Positions 9,353 to 17,606 of a DNA stretch of 64,000 nucleotides are shown here, piece by piece. The notes under the pieces were generated by a model. It did not search any database, was not told the origin of the DNA, and worked only from the letters and a program-made list of their open reading frames with translations. This DNA is from CAVSWT01 sp963782985 (GTDB lineage Bacteria; Bacteroidota; Ignavibacteria; Ignavibacteriales; Ignavibacteriaceae), in the NCBI GenBank assembly GCA_963782985.1, contig CAWALU010000012.1:434001-498000 (forward strand), given 5' to 3'. The translations under genes were made by a program, and so were the position numbers. Position 1 is the stretch's first letter. Each line of letters starts with the position of its first letter.

Positions 9353-9619
9353 TTATATAAATATTTTATTTCTGCAAAAGACACTCTCGGGAGATCTCAT
9401 CCTAAATCTTTTTCCTAATATATTATGACAGTAAGCGCAGCGGTATGGACACCCGCGGGTAGTCATAATATTTGCGTGCGGTTTAGAAATCTTTGATGTA
9501 AAAGTTAGAAATTGATTTGAGAATTTATTAAGATCTATAATTTCATAAGAGGGTAAGGGGAGAGTGTCTAAATCATCAATATAAAATTGAGCAGGCGTTT
9601 TATGAACACTTGTTTTCAT
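9353..9619 (-). CDS. B12-binding radical SAM protein, radical SAM core segment
   Basis: This fragment holds the cluster-binding motif TTRGCPYRCAYCHN (CxxxCxxC), preceded by the inter-domain linker DDLDTLPLPSYEII, which is usual between the B12 domain and the barrel. Two slips isolate it. At its 5' side a T run (9613-9616) seems one base short. At its 3' side an A run (9376-9379) seems one base long; correcting it gives RSPESVFAEIKYLYNNYG, which continues through IDDIFNLDL toward the C-terminal part. The ORF start has no biological meaning. Confidence 0.7.
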   Translation of the reverse strand: MKTSVHKTPAQFYIDDLDTLPLPSYEIIDLNKFSNQFLTFTSKISKPHANIMTTRGCPYRCAYCHNILGKRFRMRSPESVFCRNKIFI

Positions 9620-10089
9620 TTCTATATGCTATTCCGGGAATATTAAAATAAGATTTCTCATCGAGTAGATTCCTAATTATATTATTAAATACAATTTCTC
9701 CTTCACCAATCACTACTACATCAACATATTCTGAACTGAGTGCATCTTCAGGATCGTCGGTTGGATACGGGCCGCCGGCAATTAAAACACAATTGCTATT
9801 CCATTCCTTAACTATCTGAGCAGCATAATGAAAAGTATCTTTGCCAATTGTTAAACACCTGAAGCCAACTATATCTGGAACAAAATCATTTAAATATCCA
9901 ATTAAATTTCTTTCATCAATTTCTGTTCGATCCTGGTTTGGAGATCAAAGTTTCAATCTTAATGCTGACTTTATCTTTAAATTCTCTTTTAGCAGAGGCG
10001 GCAAGGTACATAAGCCCGAGTGAATGTTCGGCTGAAGGCCAAACTTCTTCCAATGAAGTTCTTAGAATATCAATCAATAGAATGTTCAT
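9600..10089 (-). CDS. B12-binding radical SAM protein, cobalamin-binding N-terminal segment
   Basis: From the ATG at 10089 the frame reads MNILLIDILRTSLEEVWPS and AEHSLGLMYLAA. An apparent extra base at about 9926-9936 moves it into a frame reading RTEIDERNLIGYL, DIVGFRCLTIG, LIAGGPYPTDDPEDAL and VVIGEGE, ending at 9600. LIAGGPYPT and IGEGE are classic for the B12-binding domain of radical SAM methyltransferase-like enzymes. The start overlaps the FkbH stop (ATGA) behind GGAGG, so translation is coupled. The N-terminal piece in its own frame spans 9916-10089. Confidence 0.7.
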
Positions 10090-11111
10090 TCTACCTCCAA
10101 CCATTTGAAAGTCGAAGGAATATTTTTAGTCTCCCGGCTGAAAATTAATGTGTCTATATTTTTTTGAGGATTTCCCACCAAACTAAAGCCTAATATTTGA
10201 TATAACATTTTCATCATTCTATTTCTTCCTGTATCGCGAAACTCAGCAAATAAATTATTATTGCCGTAAAGCTTACAATCAAAAAGAAGCTTTATTATTA
10301 TGGCTTGTTCAATGCCTCTGCCCATTACCCTGCATGATACAGCAAGATATTTTAAAATTAGTTTACCTTTAATTAGTTCTGTTATAGCAGCACCAACAAT
10401 TCCATAAGAACCAAATTTATCATCTAACTCAGCTACATAAATATTTATGCTCTTCGATGAGACAAGAATTTTCTGTAAATCATTTTGCTCCATTATCCAG
10501 CCGGTTGTATTCAACTGATGTGTTCTTGACATTAATTCACACACTCTATAAATATCCTCTTTCCTCATCAGCCTAATATTCAATTTCATTTTACAGGATT
10601 TTAAAAATTCCTCTCTTGATGAATAATTTAATTCCATTTTCTTTCTAAGGCTTTCAGCTAGATAATATTTCCTTCTATTTTTTGTTTCCTCAGATTGAGA
10701 TGTTAAAAACAATTCGCCTAACTTTAATATATTAATTGCTCCTTTAGCATTTAAAGTTAAAACCTCGGGTATCATAAAGGATACTTGCTCAATTTCAAAA
10801 TCATCATCATCAACAAAAACCATTGCATCCAACGGAATATTCAATTCTTTGGAAATTTCAATTATACTATTTGATTTTTGCAGCCAATTTATTTTAGGAG
10901 CTAAAAAGTATTCTTCAATTTGAAATTTTTTCAGAAGTGTTAGTGATAAATTTTCATCTCCTCGACTAGCAATTGAATGCAAAATGCCTTTTTGATCTAA
11001 GTCTTTAATAAGATTTACAACCTCATCTTTTAAAAACACTTCACCTTCAAGACCAACGCCGTCCCATATTGTATTATCTAAATCCCAAACCACGCATTTT
11101 TTAAATGACAT
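10086..11111 (-). CDS. FkbH-like HAD-superfamily protein (glyceryl-ACP forming)
   Basis: The predicted protein has 341 residues. I chose the ATG at 11111 (MSFKKCVVWD), 1 bp after the ACP stop; the frame is open further upstream to 11168 but that lies inside the ACP gene. The HAD motif I is WDLDNTIWDG, with FVDDDDFE near residue 105 as the later acidic motif. The C-terminal half contains an acetyltransferase-like segment (MRKEDIYRVCELMSRTHQLN), as in FkbH proteins. Characterised FkbH enzymes dephosphorylate 1,3-bisphosphoglycerate and place the glyceryl unit on an acyl carrier protein, feeding tetronate or methoxymalonyl-ACP pathways. The ACP directly upstream is its obvious partner. Confidence 0.85.
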   Translation of the reverse strand: MSFKKCVVWDLDNTIWDGVGLEGEVFLKDEVVNLIKDLDQKGILHSIASRGDENLSLTLLKKFQIEEYFLAPKINWLQKSNSIIEISKELNIPLDAMVFVDDDDFEIEQVSFMIPEVLTLNAKGAINILKLGELFLTSQSEETKNRRKYYLAESLRKKMELNYSSREEFLKSCKMKLNIRLMRKEDIYRVCELMSRTHQLNTTGWIMEQNDLQKILVSSKSINIYVAELDDKFGSYGIVGAAITELIKGKLILKYLAVSCRVMGRGIEQAIIIKLLFDCKLYGNNNLFAEFRDTGRNRMMKMLYQILGFSLVGNPQKNIDTLIFSRETKNIPSTFKWLEVE

Positions 11112-11112
11112 T

Positions 11113-11397
11113 TTATGTACTCTTCGCAGTTGATAAAATGGAAAGTTTAGATTTAATGTATTTTGCAATCGAGTTTATGGTGGAAAATTTATCCGGGATC
11201 AAATCTTCATCCGGAATAGTAATGGAAAATTCATTTTCGATAAAACATAGAAAGGAAATCAATCCAGCAGAATCAATGATGCCGGATTGAAACAAATGTT
11301 TATCAAAAGTTAAATTCGAATTATTATTATGAGGAAGATAATGTTCATAAATATAATCACGTAAGATTTTTTCAATGTTATGATCTGAAGTATTCAT
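11113..11397 (-). CDS. Acyl carrier protein
   Basis: A 94-residue protein with the phosphopantetheine attachment region SGIIDSAGLISFL, where the serine of DSxG is the carrier site (about residue 43). The helix III region follows (FSITIPDEDLIPDKFSTINSIAKYI). It is a stand-alone, non-fatty-acid ACP in first position of the operon, immediately before the FkbH gene. The likely cargo is a glyceryl unit that the radical SAM enzyme, methyltransferase, carbamoyltransferase and epimerase then modify. This is inferred from FkbH/ACP pairs elsewhere. No phosphopantetheinyl transferase is visible in the window. Confidence 0.85.
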   Translation of the reverse strand: MNTSDHNIEKILRDYIYEHYLPHNNNSNLTFDKHLFQSGIIDSAGLISFLCFIENEFSITIPDEDLIPDKFSTINSIAKYIKSKLSILSTAKST

Positions 11398-11499
11398 TTT
11401 ATCCCTGCTAAATATTTAATGAATAAAATGTACCAATTACTGAAATGGTTCTATTCGTTGTAATTCTTTCACCGGCAAAATGGGGAAATCTTTTTAACT

Positions 11500-11516
11500 T
11501 ATTGTCAAAGAATTGT
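11500..11516. promoter_or_regulatory. Second copy of the 17-bp TTGACA-containing word upstream of the ACP operon
   Basis: This is identical to 708-724. It lies in the 294-bp gap between the ACP start (11397) and the response regulator stop (11692). The minus strand reads TTGACA toward the ACP gene, 103 bp before its ATG. No good -10 box is seen, so it may be an operator. Confidence 0.3.
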
Positions 11517-11691
11517 AAAAAAAATGTATTATAGCTGTAATTAAATGGGATAGAGAAATTGGCAATAATAGAATTTCTATAGGATTTTAGTGGTTTTGAA
11601 GTATTATTAATTCGACAGGATACAAATGAAGTTTTAATAAAATTAAATCTTAAAAATAAAATTTTTTATTAAATAAGAAATATATATTTCT

Positions 11692-12375
11692 TCACCTAAC
11701 AAATTTGTAACCGCTTTTATGCATAGTTAAAATATGAACCGGCTCGGCAGGGTTGTCTTCTATTTTTTTTCGAATGGATAAAATATAATTATCTACAGTT
11801 CGTGTGGTTGGAAATGTTTCATATCCCCAAACTTCATCAAGTAATTTATCTCTCGAAATAACTTCGCCTTCTTTTTCTATTAAATATTTTAAAATTTTAA
11901 ATTCTAATGAAGAAAGCTTTATAGGCTGATGATTCTTATAAGCTTCCAGTTTTTTAAAATCTATTTGTACACTGCCGAAAATTATTTCATCAATACTTTT
12001 GGTTAGTTCTGTATTACGTCTTAGTATTGCTTTTATCCTAGCCAGCAGTTCCCTAACACTGAAAGGTTTCGTCATATAATCATCAGCGCCTATTTCTAAT
12101 CCAAGTACTTTATCAATTTCTTCCTTCTTACTGGTAAGCATAAGTACAGGTGTATTTATTTCTGCTTTTCTCAAATCGCTGCAAATTTCAAATCCATTTT
12201 TATTAGGAAGCATGACATCAAGAATTATTAAATCAATATTTAAGGTCTTACCTAACTTAAAACCCTCTTCACCATCGGAAGCTGAAACCGTACTGTATCC
12301 TTCCATTTCAAGGCTGGAAATTAAGCCTTTTAAAATTGCAGGATCATCTTCAATCACTAAAACTTTTTTCATCAA
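11692..12375 (-). CDS. OmpR/PhoB-family response regulator
   Basis: A 227-residue protein. The receiver domain (1-120) has acidic pocket EDD at 8-10, phospho-acceptor Asp in LIILDVMLP (about residue 55), a Thr/Ser switch (LMLTSK) and Lys in MTKPF. A winged-helix DNA-binding domain (about 130-227) contains LSSLEFKILKYL and the recognition region RTVDNYILSIRKKIE. It overlaps the 3' end of the sensor kinase gene by 26 bp, so the two form one operon with the kinase first. No target genes can be named. The efflux operon upstream on the same strand is separated from this pair by a terminator at 15020-15045. Confidence 0.9.
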   Translation of the reverse strand: MMKKVLVIEDDPAILKGLISSLEMEGYSTVSASDGEEGFKLGKTLNIDLIILDVMLPNKNGFEICSDLRKAEINTPVLMLTSKKEEIDKVLGLEIGADDYMTKPFSVRELLARIKAILRRNTELTKSIDEIIFGSVQIDFKKLEAYKNHQPIKLSSLEFKILKYLIEKEGEVISRDKLLDEVWGYETFPTTRTVDNYILSIRKKIEDNPAEPVHILTMHKSGYKFVR

Positions 12376-14818
12376 TTTTCTCCCGTGGAAATGAAAGTGT
12401 AAATTGACAGCCCATATCAGGAATATTATTGATTAATAATTTCCCCTTATGTGCGTCCATAATTTGATTAACTAAAGTAAGACCTATTCCACTGCCTGGA
12501 ATTTTTTCTTTTTTAACATTTTCTGCTCTATAATAAGGATCGGATAATTTTAGTAATTCATTCGAATTAAGGCAATAACCTGAATTTTCAAAATTTATAT
12601 TTACAGATTCGCTATCTGTTTGAAGTTCAATAAATATTTTTTTAGGGATAGAAGAATATTTTATTGCATTTGATAAAAGATTTATAACTGCACTTTTAAT
12701 TAAATCTGCATCTCCATTAATTTCACATTCTTCTGTACAAATTTTTGTCATTACTTTGCAATTTTCCATTTTAATTTGATAAGACATTAAAGCAAGAGCG
12801 CTATTCAACAATGCTTTTATGTCTATATGCCTAAAACGATATCCCATCACTCCTCTTTCAATTTTTGAAAGATCAAGTACATTCTCAATTAGACGTCCAA
12901 GCCTATCACATTCTCCTTCAATAATTTCCAGGTATTCTTCTTTCTTTTCTTTTTCCATATTTTCATTAATCTTGAGGAATTCGGAAAACATACGTATTGA
13001 AGTAAGAGGTGTTTTTAATTCATGTGATACGCTTGAAAGAAAGAATGATTTCAAATCATTTAATTCTTGAAGCTTATCTTTGAGCAGATGTTCTTTAATT
13101 AATTCCTGTTGTATTTGTATCCTTTCTATAGTCATTCCAGCTTCTAAACAGACCTCAGTTAATAAATCAATATCTTCAATTGTAAATCTTTGCCCTGATT
13201 TTTTTTCACCAAGCACTAAAAATCCTAATAATTGGTCGCTGTTAGATTTTATTGGAAATACGATAACAATCCCCCAGCGTTTGAATACTGCTTCATCAGC
13301 TATTTCAATCCGGCTGCCTGGTTCTACTTTATCACTTAGTGCTAAAGGTTCACTTAAATTAGTTTTTATTTTTTTTTGATCTAATAGTATGCTTCGGCTC
13401 ATCAATAGATCAAAATTTTGACCGGCTTCAAGATAAACCCTGTTGTTAGATTTAGAAAATAAAAAGAAACCTTGTTTATTAATTGGAATTAAAAATTTTA
13501 TATCTTGAATTATTTTTTCTGCTAAAGTTTTTACATCATTACTATTTTTAATTTCATCTAAAAAATTTCTTGAAGCAATTCTAAAATCATACTTAACCCT
13601 GAAGAATTTTTTATCAACAAATTTATGAATCCTTTCTTTAGCCGGATGAAATAATAACGCAATAATAACGGCAGCTACCCCGGAAGAAAGATATTCATTA
13701 AAACCATTCGCTAAATGAGTCAATACAACAATTATGGATGAATAAATTAGGATCAATAATCCAAGAGATAAAAAATAAATCACGCTTCGTTTTATAAGCA
13801 AATCAATATCGAATATATGATGCTTTACTATTGCAACAGCAAAGGTGATTGGCACGAACAGCATAAACATAACCACAATTTCTTCGGGTACTAAACCGTG
13901 ATTAATAATAGCAAGTGGAATTACCCATAGGACTGCAAAAACTAAGGGGCCTAATACAATTCCCAATAACACCCATCTTATTTTTTTCTTCTCTAAGCGA
14001 CTGTTTGAAGTAATGTACGTATGAATAAAAATGATTACCCCGGAAAGAATGGCAGCAAAAGAATAAATTCGACTTGCATTAAAGATCACTAAAAATTCTT
14101 GAATAGCGTTAATAGACCTAATACTTATTGCTCTTATAAAATAAGTCGCTGAAAACAAAACCATAATGAATAAAGAAAAGTATAAAAGTTTAAGTACTAG
14201 GTGCGGTATATTTTTTTTTCTTGGGAATGTTAAAGTAAAATGAATAAATAAAACCGGGGCTAATGAATAACAAAGTGAAAATATAATATGAATGATATAA
14301 TCAGTGAATGTAAGTGGAACACTGTATTTCCCCCAGGTCATAAGAACTATACAAGCCGAACTAAGGGTAACCCAATTAAATATCCTTGCGGATTTGCTAT
14401 CATGTTTTTTCCAAAGAACAAAAAGACCGATAAAAATTAAAAGTACTCCGGTAACACAAGCTGTTATAACATAAAAACTCGAGTAGAACTTAGCTAATTT
14501 AATGTTGACCGAAGATATAGATTTATTCTTTAGATAATCTATCCTGATAATCGAATTTTCACTTAACCCATCTAAAAAAACTTCTACCTCTTCATCTTCA
14601 GTAAATGGAATACCCTCAATAGATACAATTGTATCACCAATTGAAATTGCAGATTTACTTAAATTACTTTCTTGTACGATTAAAATTGAATCGAGTGTAC
14701 CAAGCTTAAAAGGCAAGCTTGATTTATTTTTGATATGAAGAATGCTGAAATATGAAAATGTAAGAATGAATATAACTGCAGCAAAAACTAAACTACGATA
14801 CTTAATTTTATTTTGCAC
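12350..14818 (-). CDS. Multi-TM sensor histidine kinase with PDZ-like extracytoplasmic segment and GAF-like domain
   Basis: An 822-residue protein. One membrane helix (about 10-28) is followed by an extracytoplasmic PDZ-like region (about 35-105, with ISIGDTIVSIEGIPF). Some eight helices follow between 110 and 395, then a GAF-like cytoplasmic domain (about 415-570). The HisKA domain has SSVSHELKTPLTSIR (His599). The HATPase domain has N box NLLSNAIKYS (about 713) and G box GSGIGLTLV (about 775). It should sense an envelope signal and phosphorylate the overlapping response regulator. The PDZ-plus-multi-TM sensor architecture is less common than a simple periplasmic loop. Two palindromes just before the ATG (14827-14850) may control expression. 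Confidence 0.85.
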   Translation of the reverse strand: MQNKIKYRSLVFAAVIFILTFSYFSILHIKNKSSLPFKLGTLDSILIVQESNLSKSAISIGDTIVSIEGIPFTEDEEVEVFLDGLSENSIIRIDYLKNKSISSVNIKLAKFYSSFYVITACVTGVLLIFIGLFVLWKKHDSKSARIFNWVTLSSACIVLMTWGKYSVPLTFTDYIIHIIFSLCYSLAPVLFIHFTLTFPRKKNIPHLVLKLLYFSLFIMVLFSATYFIRAISIRSINAIQEFLVIFNASRIYSFAAILSGVIIFIHTYITSNSRLEKKKIRWVLLGIVLGPLVFAVLWVIPLAIINHGLVPEEIVVMFMLFVPITFAVAIVKHHIFDIDLLIKRSVIYFLSLGLLILIYSSIIVVLTHLANGFNEYLSSGVAAVIIALLFHPAKERIHKFVDKKFFRVKYDFRIASRNFLDEIKNSNDVKTLAEKIIQDIKFLIPINKQGFFLFSKSNNRVYLEAGQNFDLLMSRSILLDQKKIKTNLSEPLALSDKVEPGSRIEIADEAVFKRWGIVIVFPIKSNSDQLLGFLVLGEKKSGQRFTIEDIDLLTEVCLEAGMTIERIQIQQELIKEHLLKDKLQELNDLKSFFLSSVSHELKTPLTSIRMFSEFLKINENMEKEKKEEYLEIIEGECDRLGRLIENVLDLSKIERGVMGYRFRHIDIKALLNSALALMSYQIKMENCKVMTKICTEECEINGDADLIKSAVINLLSNAIKYSSIPKKIFIELQTDSESVNINFENSGYCLNSNELLKLSDPYYRAENVKKEKIPGSGIGLTLVNQIMDAHKGKLLINNIPDMGCQFTLSFPREKIDEKSFSD

Positions 14819-14826
14819 ATTTAATC

Positions 14827-14850
14827 CCTAATTTAGGTTAATGCGCATTA
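14827..14850. promoter_or_regulatory. Paired palindromes upstream of the sensor kinase gene
   Basis: CCTAATTTAGG (14827-14837) and TAATGCGCATTA (14839-14850) lie side by side, 9-32 bp before the kinase ATG at 14818. The second is a perfect 12-bp palindrome. Such dyads could be operator sites, possibly for autoregulation by the response regulator. This is inference from position and symmetry only. Confidence 0.3.
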
Positions 14851-15019
14851 CAATTAAAAAGAAAAATTAATGCTTAAAAGAACATATTCAAAAGAGTTAT
14901 TAATATCAATCAATATTTTATTTTATAGTAATTCGCAAGTTTTTAATTGAGGAAGGTATAAACAATTAAATCATTTGTCACAAAATGATTCCGGAATTCT
15001 GTGGGAAAAATAGATTGAC

Positions 15020-15045
15020 AAAAAAAAAACGCATCATCGATGCGT
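15020..15045 (-). terminator. Rho-independent terminator of the efflux operon
   Basis: On the minus strand a 7-bp stem (ACGCATC at 15029-15035 with GATGCGT at 15039-15045) and a 3-nt loop are followed by a run of about ten T. It lies 33 bp past the stop of the last permease gene at 15078, so it should end the TolC-MacA-ABC transcript before the two-component genes. Confidence 0.85.
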
Positions 15046-15077
15046 CTCTATAATAATTTGAATTGAAATTAAGTGGC

Positions 15078-16310
15078 TTACTCATACCTCAAAGCTTCAA
15101 TAGGATCAAGGTTAGCCGCTTTGTAAGCTGGATAAGTTCCAAAGCCCACGCCCACTATAACGCACAAAGTTAAGCCTATAGCCACCCAATCATAGGGAAT
15201 AGAAGCCACGGCATTTAAATATGAGCCGGCAATGTTTCCAATGGCAATTCCTAAAAATATTCCAATAGCTCCGCCGATTAAACAAAGTGTTACTGCTTCA
15301 ATTAAAAACTGAAAAAGTATATTTGATTTTCGTGCGCCCAAAGCTTTTCTAATTCCAATTTCGCGAGTTCGTTCAGTTACTGAAACAAGCATAATATTCA
15401 TAATTCCAACTCCGGCGGCAAGCAAAGCAATTACCGAAATTACCATCGCTCCAATTTTCACTCCCCCGGTAATATCATTTATTTGTCCCATTACCGTTTC
15501 GTTGCTGGCAATATCAAAATCATTTTCTTCACCTGGTGGAACTTTTCTAATTCTACGCATATATCCAATAGTAGATTCAATAGTTGATTGATAAGCATTT
15601 TTATCTTTAGCCATTACTGTAATTTCAATACTTCCGGCGCGTTTGCCGTATATTGATTGGAAAGTTGTAATGGGAAGAACTATATAGTTATCCTGTGTTT
15701 GTCCAAAAAATTCGGGTTGTTTTTTTAGAGTACCGACAACCTTGAATGGTTTTCCATCAACGCGCACAACTTGCCCTACAGGTTCTATGTAATAAAATAT
15801 TTTTTCAATAACATCATTGCCAAGTATGCAAATGTTGTTTGAATATTCAATATCGCTTTTACGAATATCTCGTCCGTCAGCTAAATCTAAATTAAGTGTT
15901 TGAAGAACGCCTTCAGTTGCCCCGACTACATAGGTATTTGGATTAGTTTCTCTGCTCCGGAACTTAACTATTTTCCCACCTCTTCCTTGGTATGCGCCAA
16001 TTGCTTTAACATTAGAGAGCATATCATCCAACCGAAAAAAATCTTCCACAGTAATATCTTTTCTTCTTTTAATTTTTTCCCAGGCGGCAGAACCTCCGGT
16101 TTGGACAGCAGGATATTTACTTATTTGAAAAGTATTTTTATTCAGCATAGAAATACCATTCTCAATTGTATTTTGAAGCATTGTAACTATGGTCATAATT
16201 ACGATAATGGAAAAAATTCCCACAACAATTCCGAGCAGCGTTAATGCAGTTCTAAGCCTATTGTTTGATATTGAATGCAATGCTATTGAAAGAATTTCCC
16301 CGAGTCGCAT
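15078..16310 (-). CDS. MacB-type ABC permease, fourth of four tandem copies
   Basis: A 410-residue protein with an N-terminal helix (about 20-45), a large periplasmic domain with MacB_PCD features, and three C-terminal helices ending in AANLDPIEALRYE. No ATPase domain is fused, unlike E. coli MacB. It is closely similar to the permeases at 16328 and 17607, sharing for example MLVSVTERTREIGIRKALGA. This points to tandem duplication. It must depend on the shared ATPase at 20174. Its periplasmic domain diverges more (for example GRGGKIVKFRSRETNPN) than the membrane parts, which suggests substrate or partner differences. Confidence 0.85.
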   Translation of the reverse strand: MRLGEILSIALHSISNNRLRTALTLLGIVVGIFSIIVIMTIVTMLQNTIENGISMLNKNTFQISKYPAVQTGGSAAWEKIKRRKDITVEDFFRLDDMLSNVKAIGAYQGRGGKIVKFRSRETNPNTYVVGATEGVLQTLNLDLADGRDIRKSDIEYSNNICILGNDVIEKIFYYIEPVGQVVRVDGKPFKVVGTLKKQPEFFGQTQDNYIVLPITTFQSIYGKRAGSIEITVMAKDKNAYQSTIESTIGYMRRIRKVPPGEENDFDIASNETVMGQINDITGGVKIGAMVISVIALLAAGVGIMNIMLVSVTERTREIGIRKALGARKSNILFQFLIEAVTLCLIGGAIGIFLGIAIGNIAGSYLNAVASIPYDWVAIGLTLCVIVGVGFGTYPAYKAANLDPIEALRYE

Positions 16311-16327
16311 AAATTTCCCTCTATTTT

Positions 16328-17557
16328 TTATTCATATCTCAAAGCTTCAATGGGATCAAGATTAGCGGCTTTATATGCCGGATAAGTTCCAAATCCAATT
16401 CCCACTAAAACACACAAACTCATTCCTATTGCCACCCAGCCGTAAGGTATTGCAGCTTTAGCGTTCAGCAATCCGCCCGCCAAATTTCCTATTCCTACGC
16501 CGATAATTATTCCGATTAAGCCGCCGACTAAACACAGTATTATAGCTTCAACTAAAAACTGCGAAAGTATATTAAATTTTTTGGCGCCTAATGCTTTTCT
16601 AATTCCAATTTCCCTGGTGCGTTCAGTAACAGAGACGAGCATAATATTCATAATTCCAACTCCGGCTGCAATCAATGCAAAAATTGAAACTACTAAAGCG
16701 CCGATTCTTACTCCTTCGGTCGTGTCGTTAACCTGCGCCATTAATGATTCGTTGCTGAAAATTGCAAAATCATTTTCTTCGCCCGGCTTTACTTTTCTAA
16801 TTTTACGCATATAGCCGATAGCCGCGTCTATAGTTGATTCATAACTTTGCTTGTCTTGCGCCATCACCGTTATGTTTACTGATCTTCCGGATTTTCCAAA
16901 CTGCGATCTAAATGTTGAAATAGGCATTGCTACAAAATTGTCATTACTCTGCCCAAACATAGAAGGCTGGGCTTCAAAAACGCCAATAACTAATAAAGGC
17001 TTTCCATCAGCCCGCACAGTTTGACCAACGGGATTCAAACTGGGAAATAATTTTTCTTTAACGTCGCTGCCTAAAATGCAAACGTCATTTGAATATTGAA
17101 TATCAGTTCCCCTAAAATCTCTGCCGTATTCCACTTTCCAATTATTCGTTTGAAGAGCGCCCGAAGTTACGCCGGCTAATTGTATATTAGGATTAGTTTC
17201 ATCGTTACGATATTTAATTATTTTTCCAAACTGCCATTGCTCGGCGCCAATATATTTAACTTGAGTTAAAAGTTTTTCTAATCTATAAAAATCTTCCAGC
17301 GTTAAATCTTTTCTATTACGGTCTTGCCTGTCTCCTCCCCCATGCATTCTCATAGCGTCATATTTTTGGATTTGAAATGTATTTTTGTTCAGCATAGAAA
17401 ATCCGTCTTCAATACTATTCTGAAGCATTGTAACCACAGTCATTATAACTATAATTGAAAATATCCCAACTACTACTCCTAAAATAGTAAGCGATGTTCT
17501 CAGTTTGTTATTTGTTATAGAGCGAACTGCAATGTTAAAAATTTCTGAGGTTTTCAT
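16328..17557 (-). CDS. MacB-type ABC permease, third tandem copy
   Basis: A 409-residue protein with the same four-helix topology as its neighbours. It is nearly identical to the 17607 copy over long C-terminal stretches (SNESLMAQVNDTTEGVRIGA; LNAKAAIPYGWVAIGMSL), which indicates recent duplication. The most variable part is at about residues 68-90, right after the first helix (DAMRMHGGGDRQDRNRK). It sits 17 bp upstream of the next permease and should be co-transcribed. A MacB-type permease acts as a dimer, so homodimers or mixed dimers among the copies are possible. Confidence 0.85.
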   Translation of the reverse strand: MKTSEIFNIAVRSITNNKLRTSLTILGVVVGIFSIIVIMTVVTMLQNSIEDGFSMLNKNTFQIQKYDAMRMHGGGDRQDRNRKDLTLEDFYRLEKLLTQVKYIGAEQWQFGKIIKYRNDETNPNIQLAGVTSGALQTNNWKVEYGRDFRGTDIQYSNDVCILGSDVKEKLFPSLNPVGQTVRADGKPLLVIGVFEAQPSMFGQSNDNFVAMPISTFRSQFGKSGRSVNITVMAQDKQSYESTIDAAIGYMRKIRKVKPGEENDFAIFSNESLMAQVNDTTEGVRIGALVVSIFALIAAGVGIMNIMLVSVTERTREIGIRKALGAKKFNILSQFLVEAIILCLVGGLIGIIIGVGIGNLAGGLLNAKAAIPYGWVAIGMSLCVLVGIGFGTYPAYKAANLDPIEALRYE

Positions 17558-17606
17558 TTTATCGCCTAAAAGAATTTTAAAATTCTAACTGTAAGTAATC
17601 AAATTT

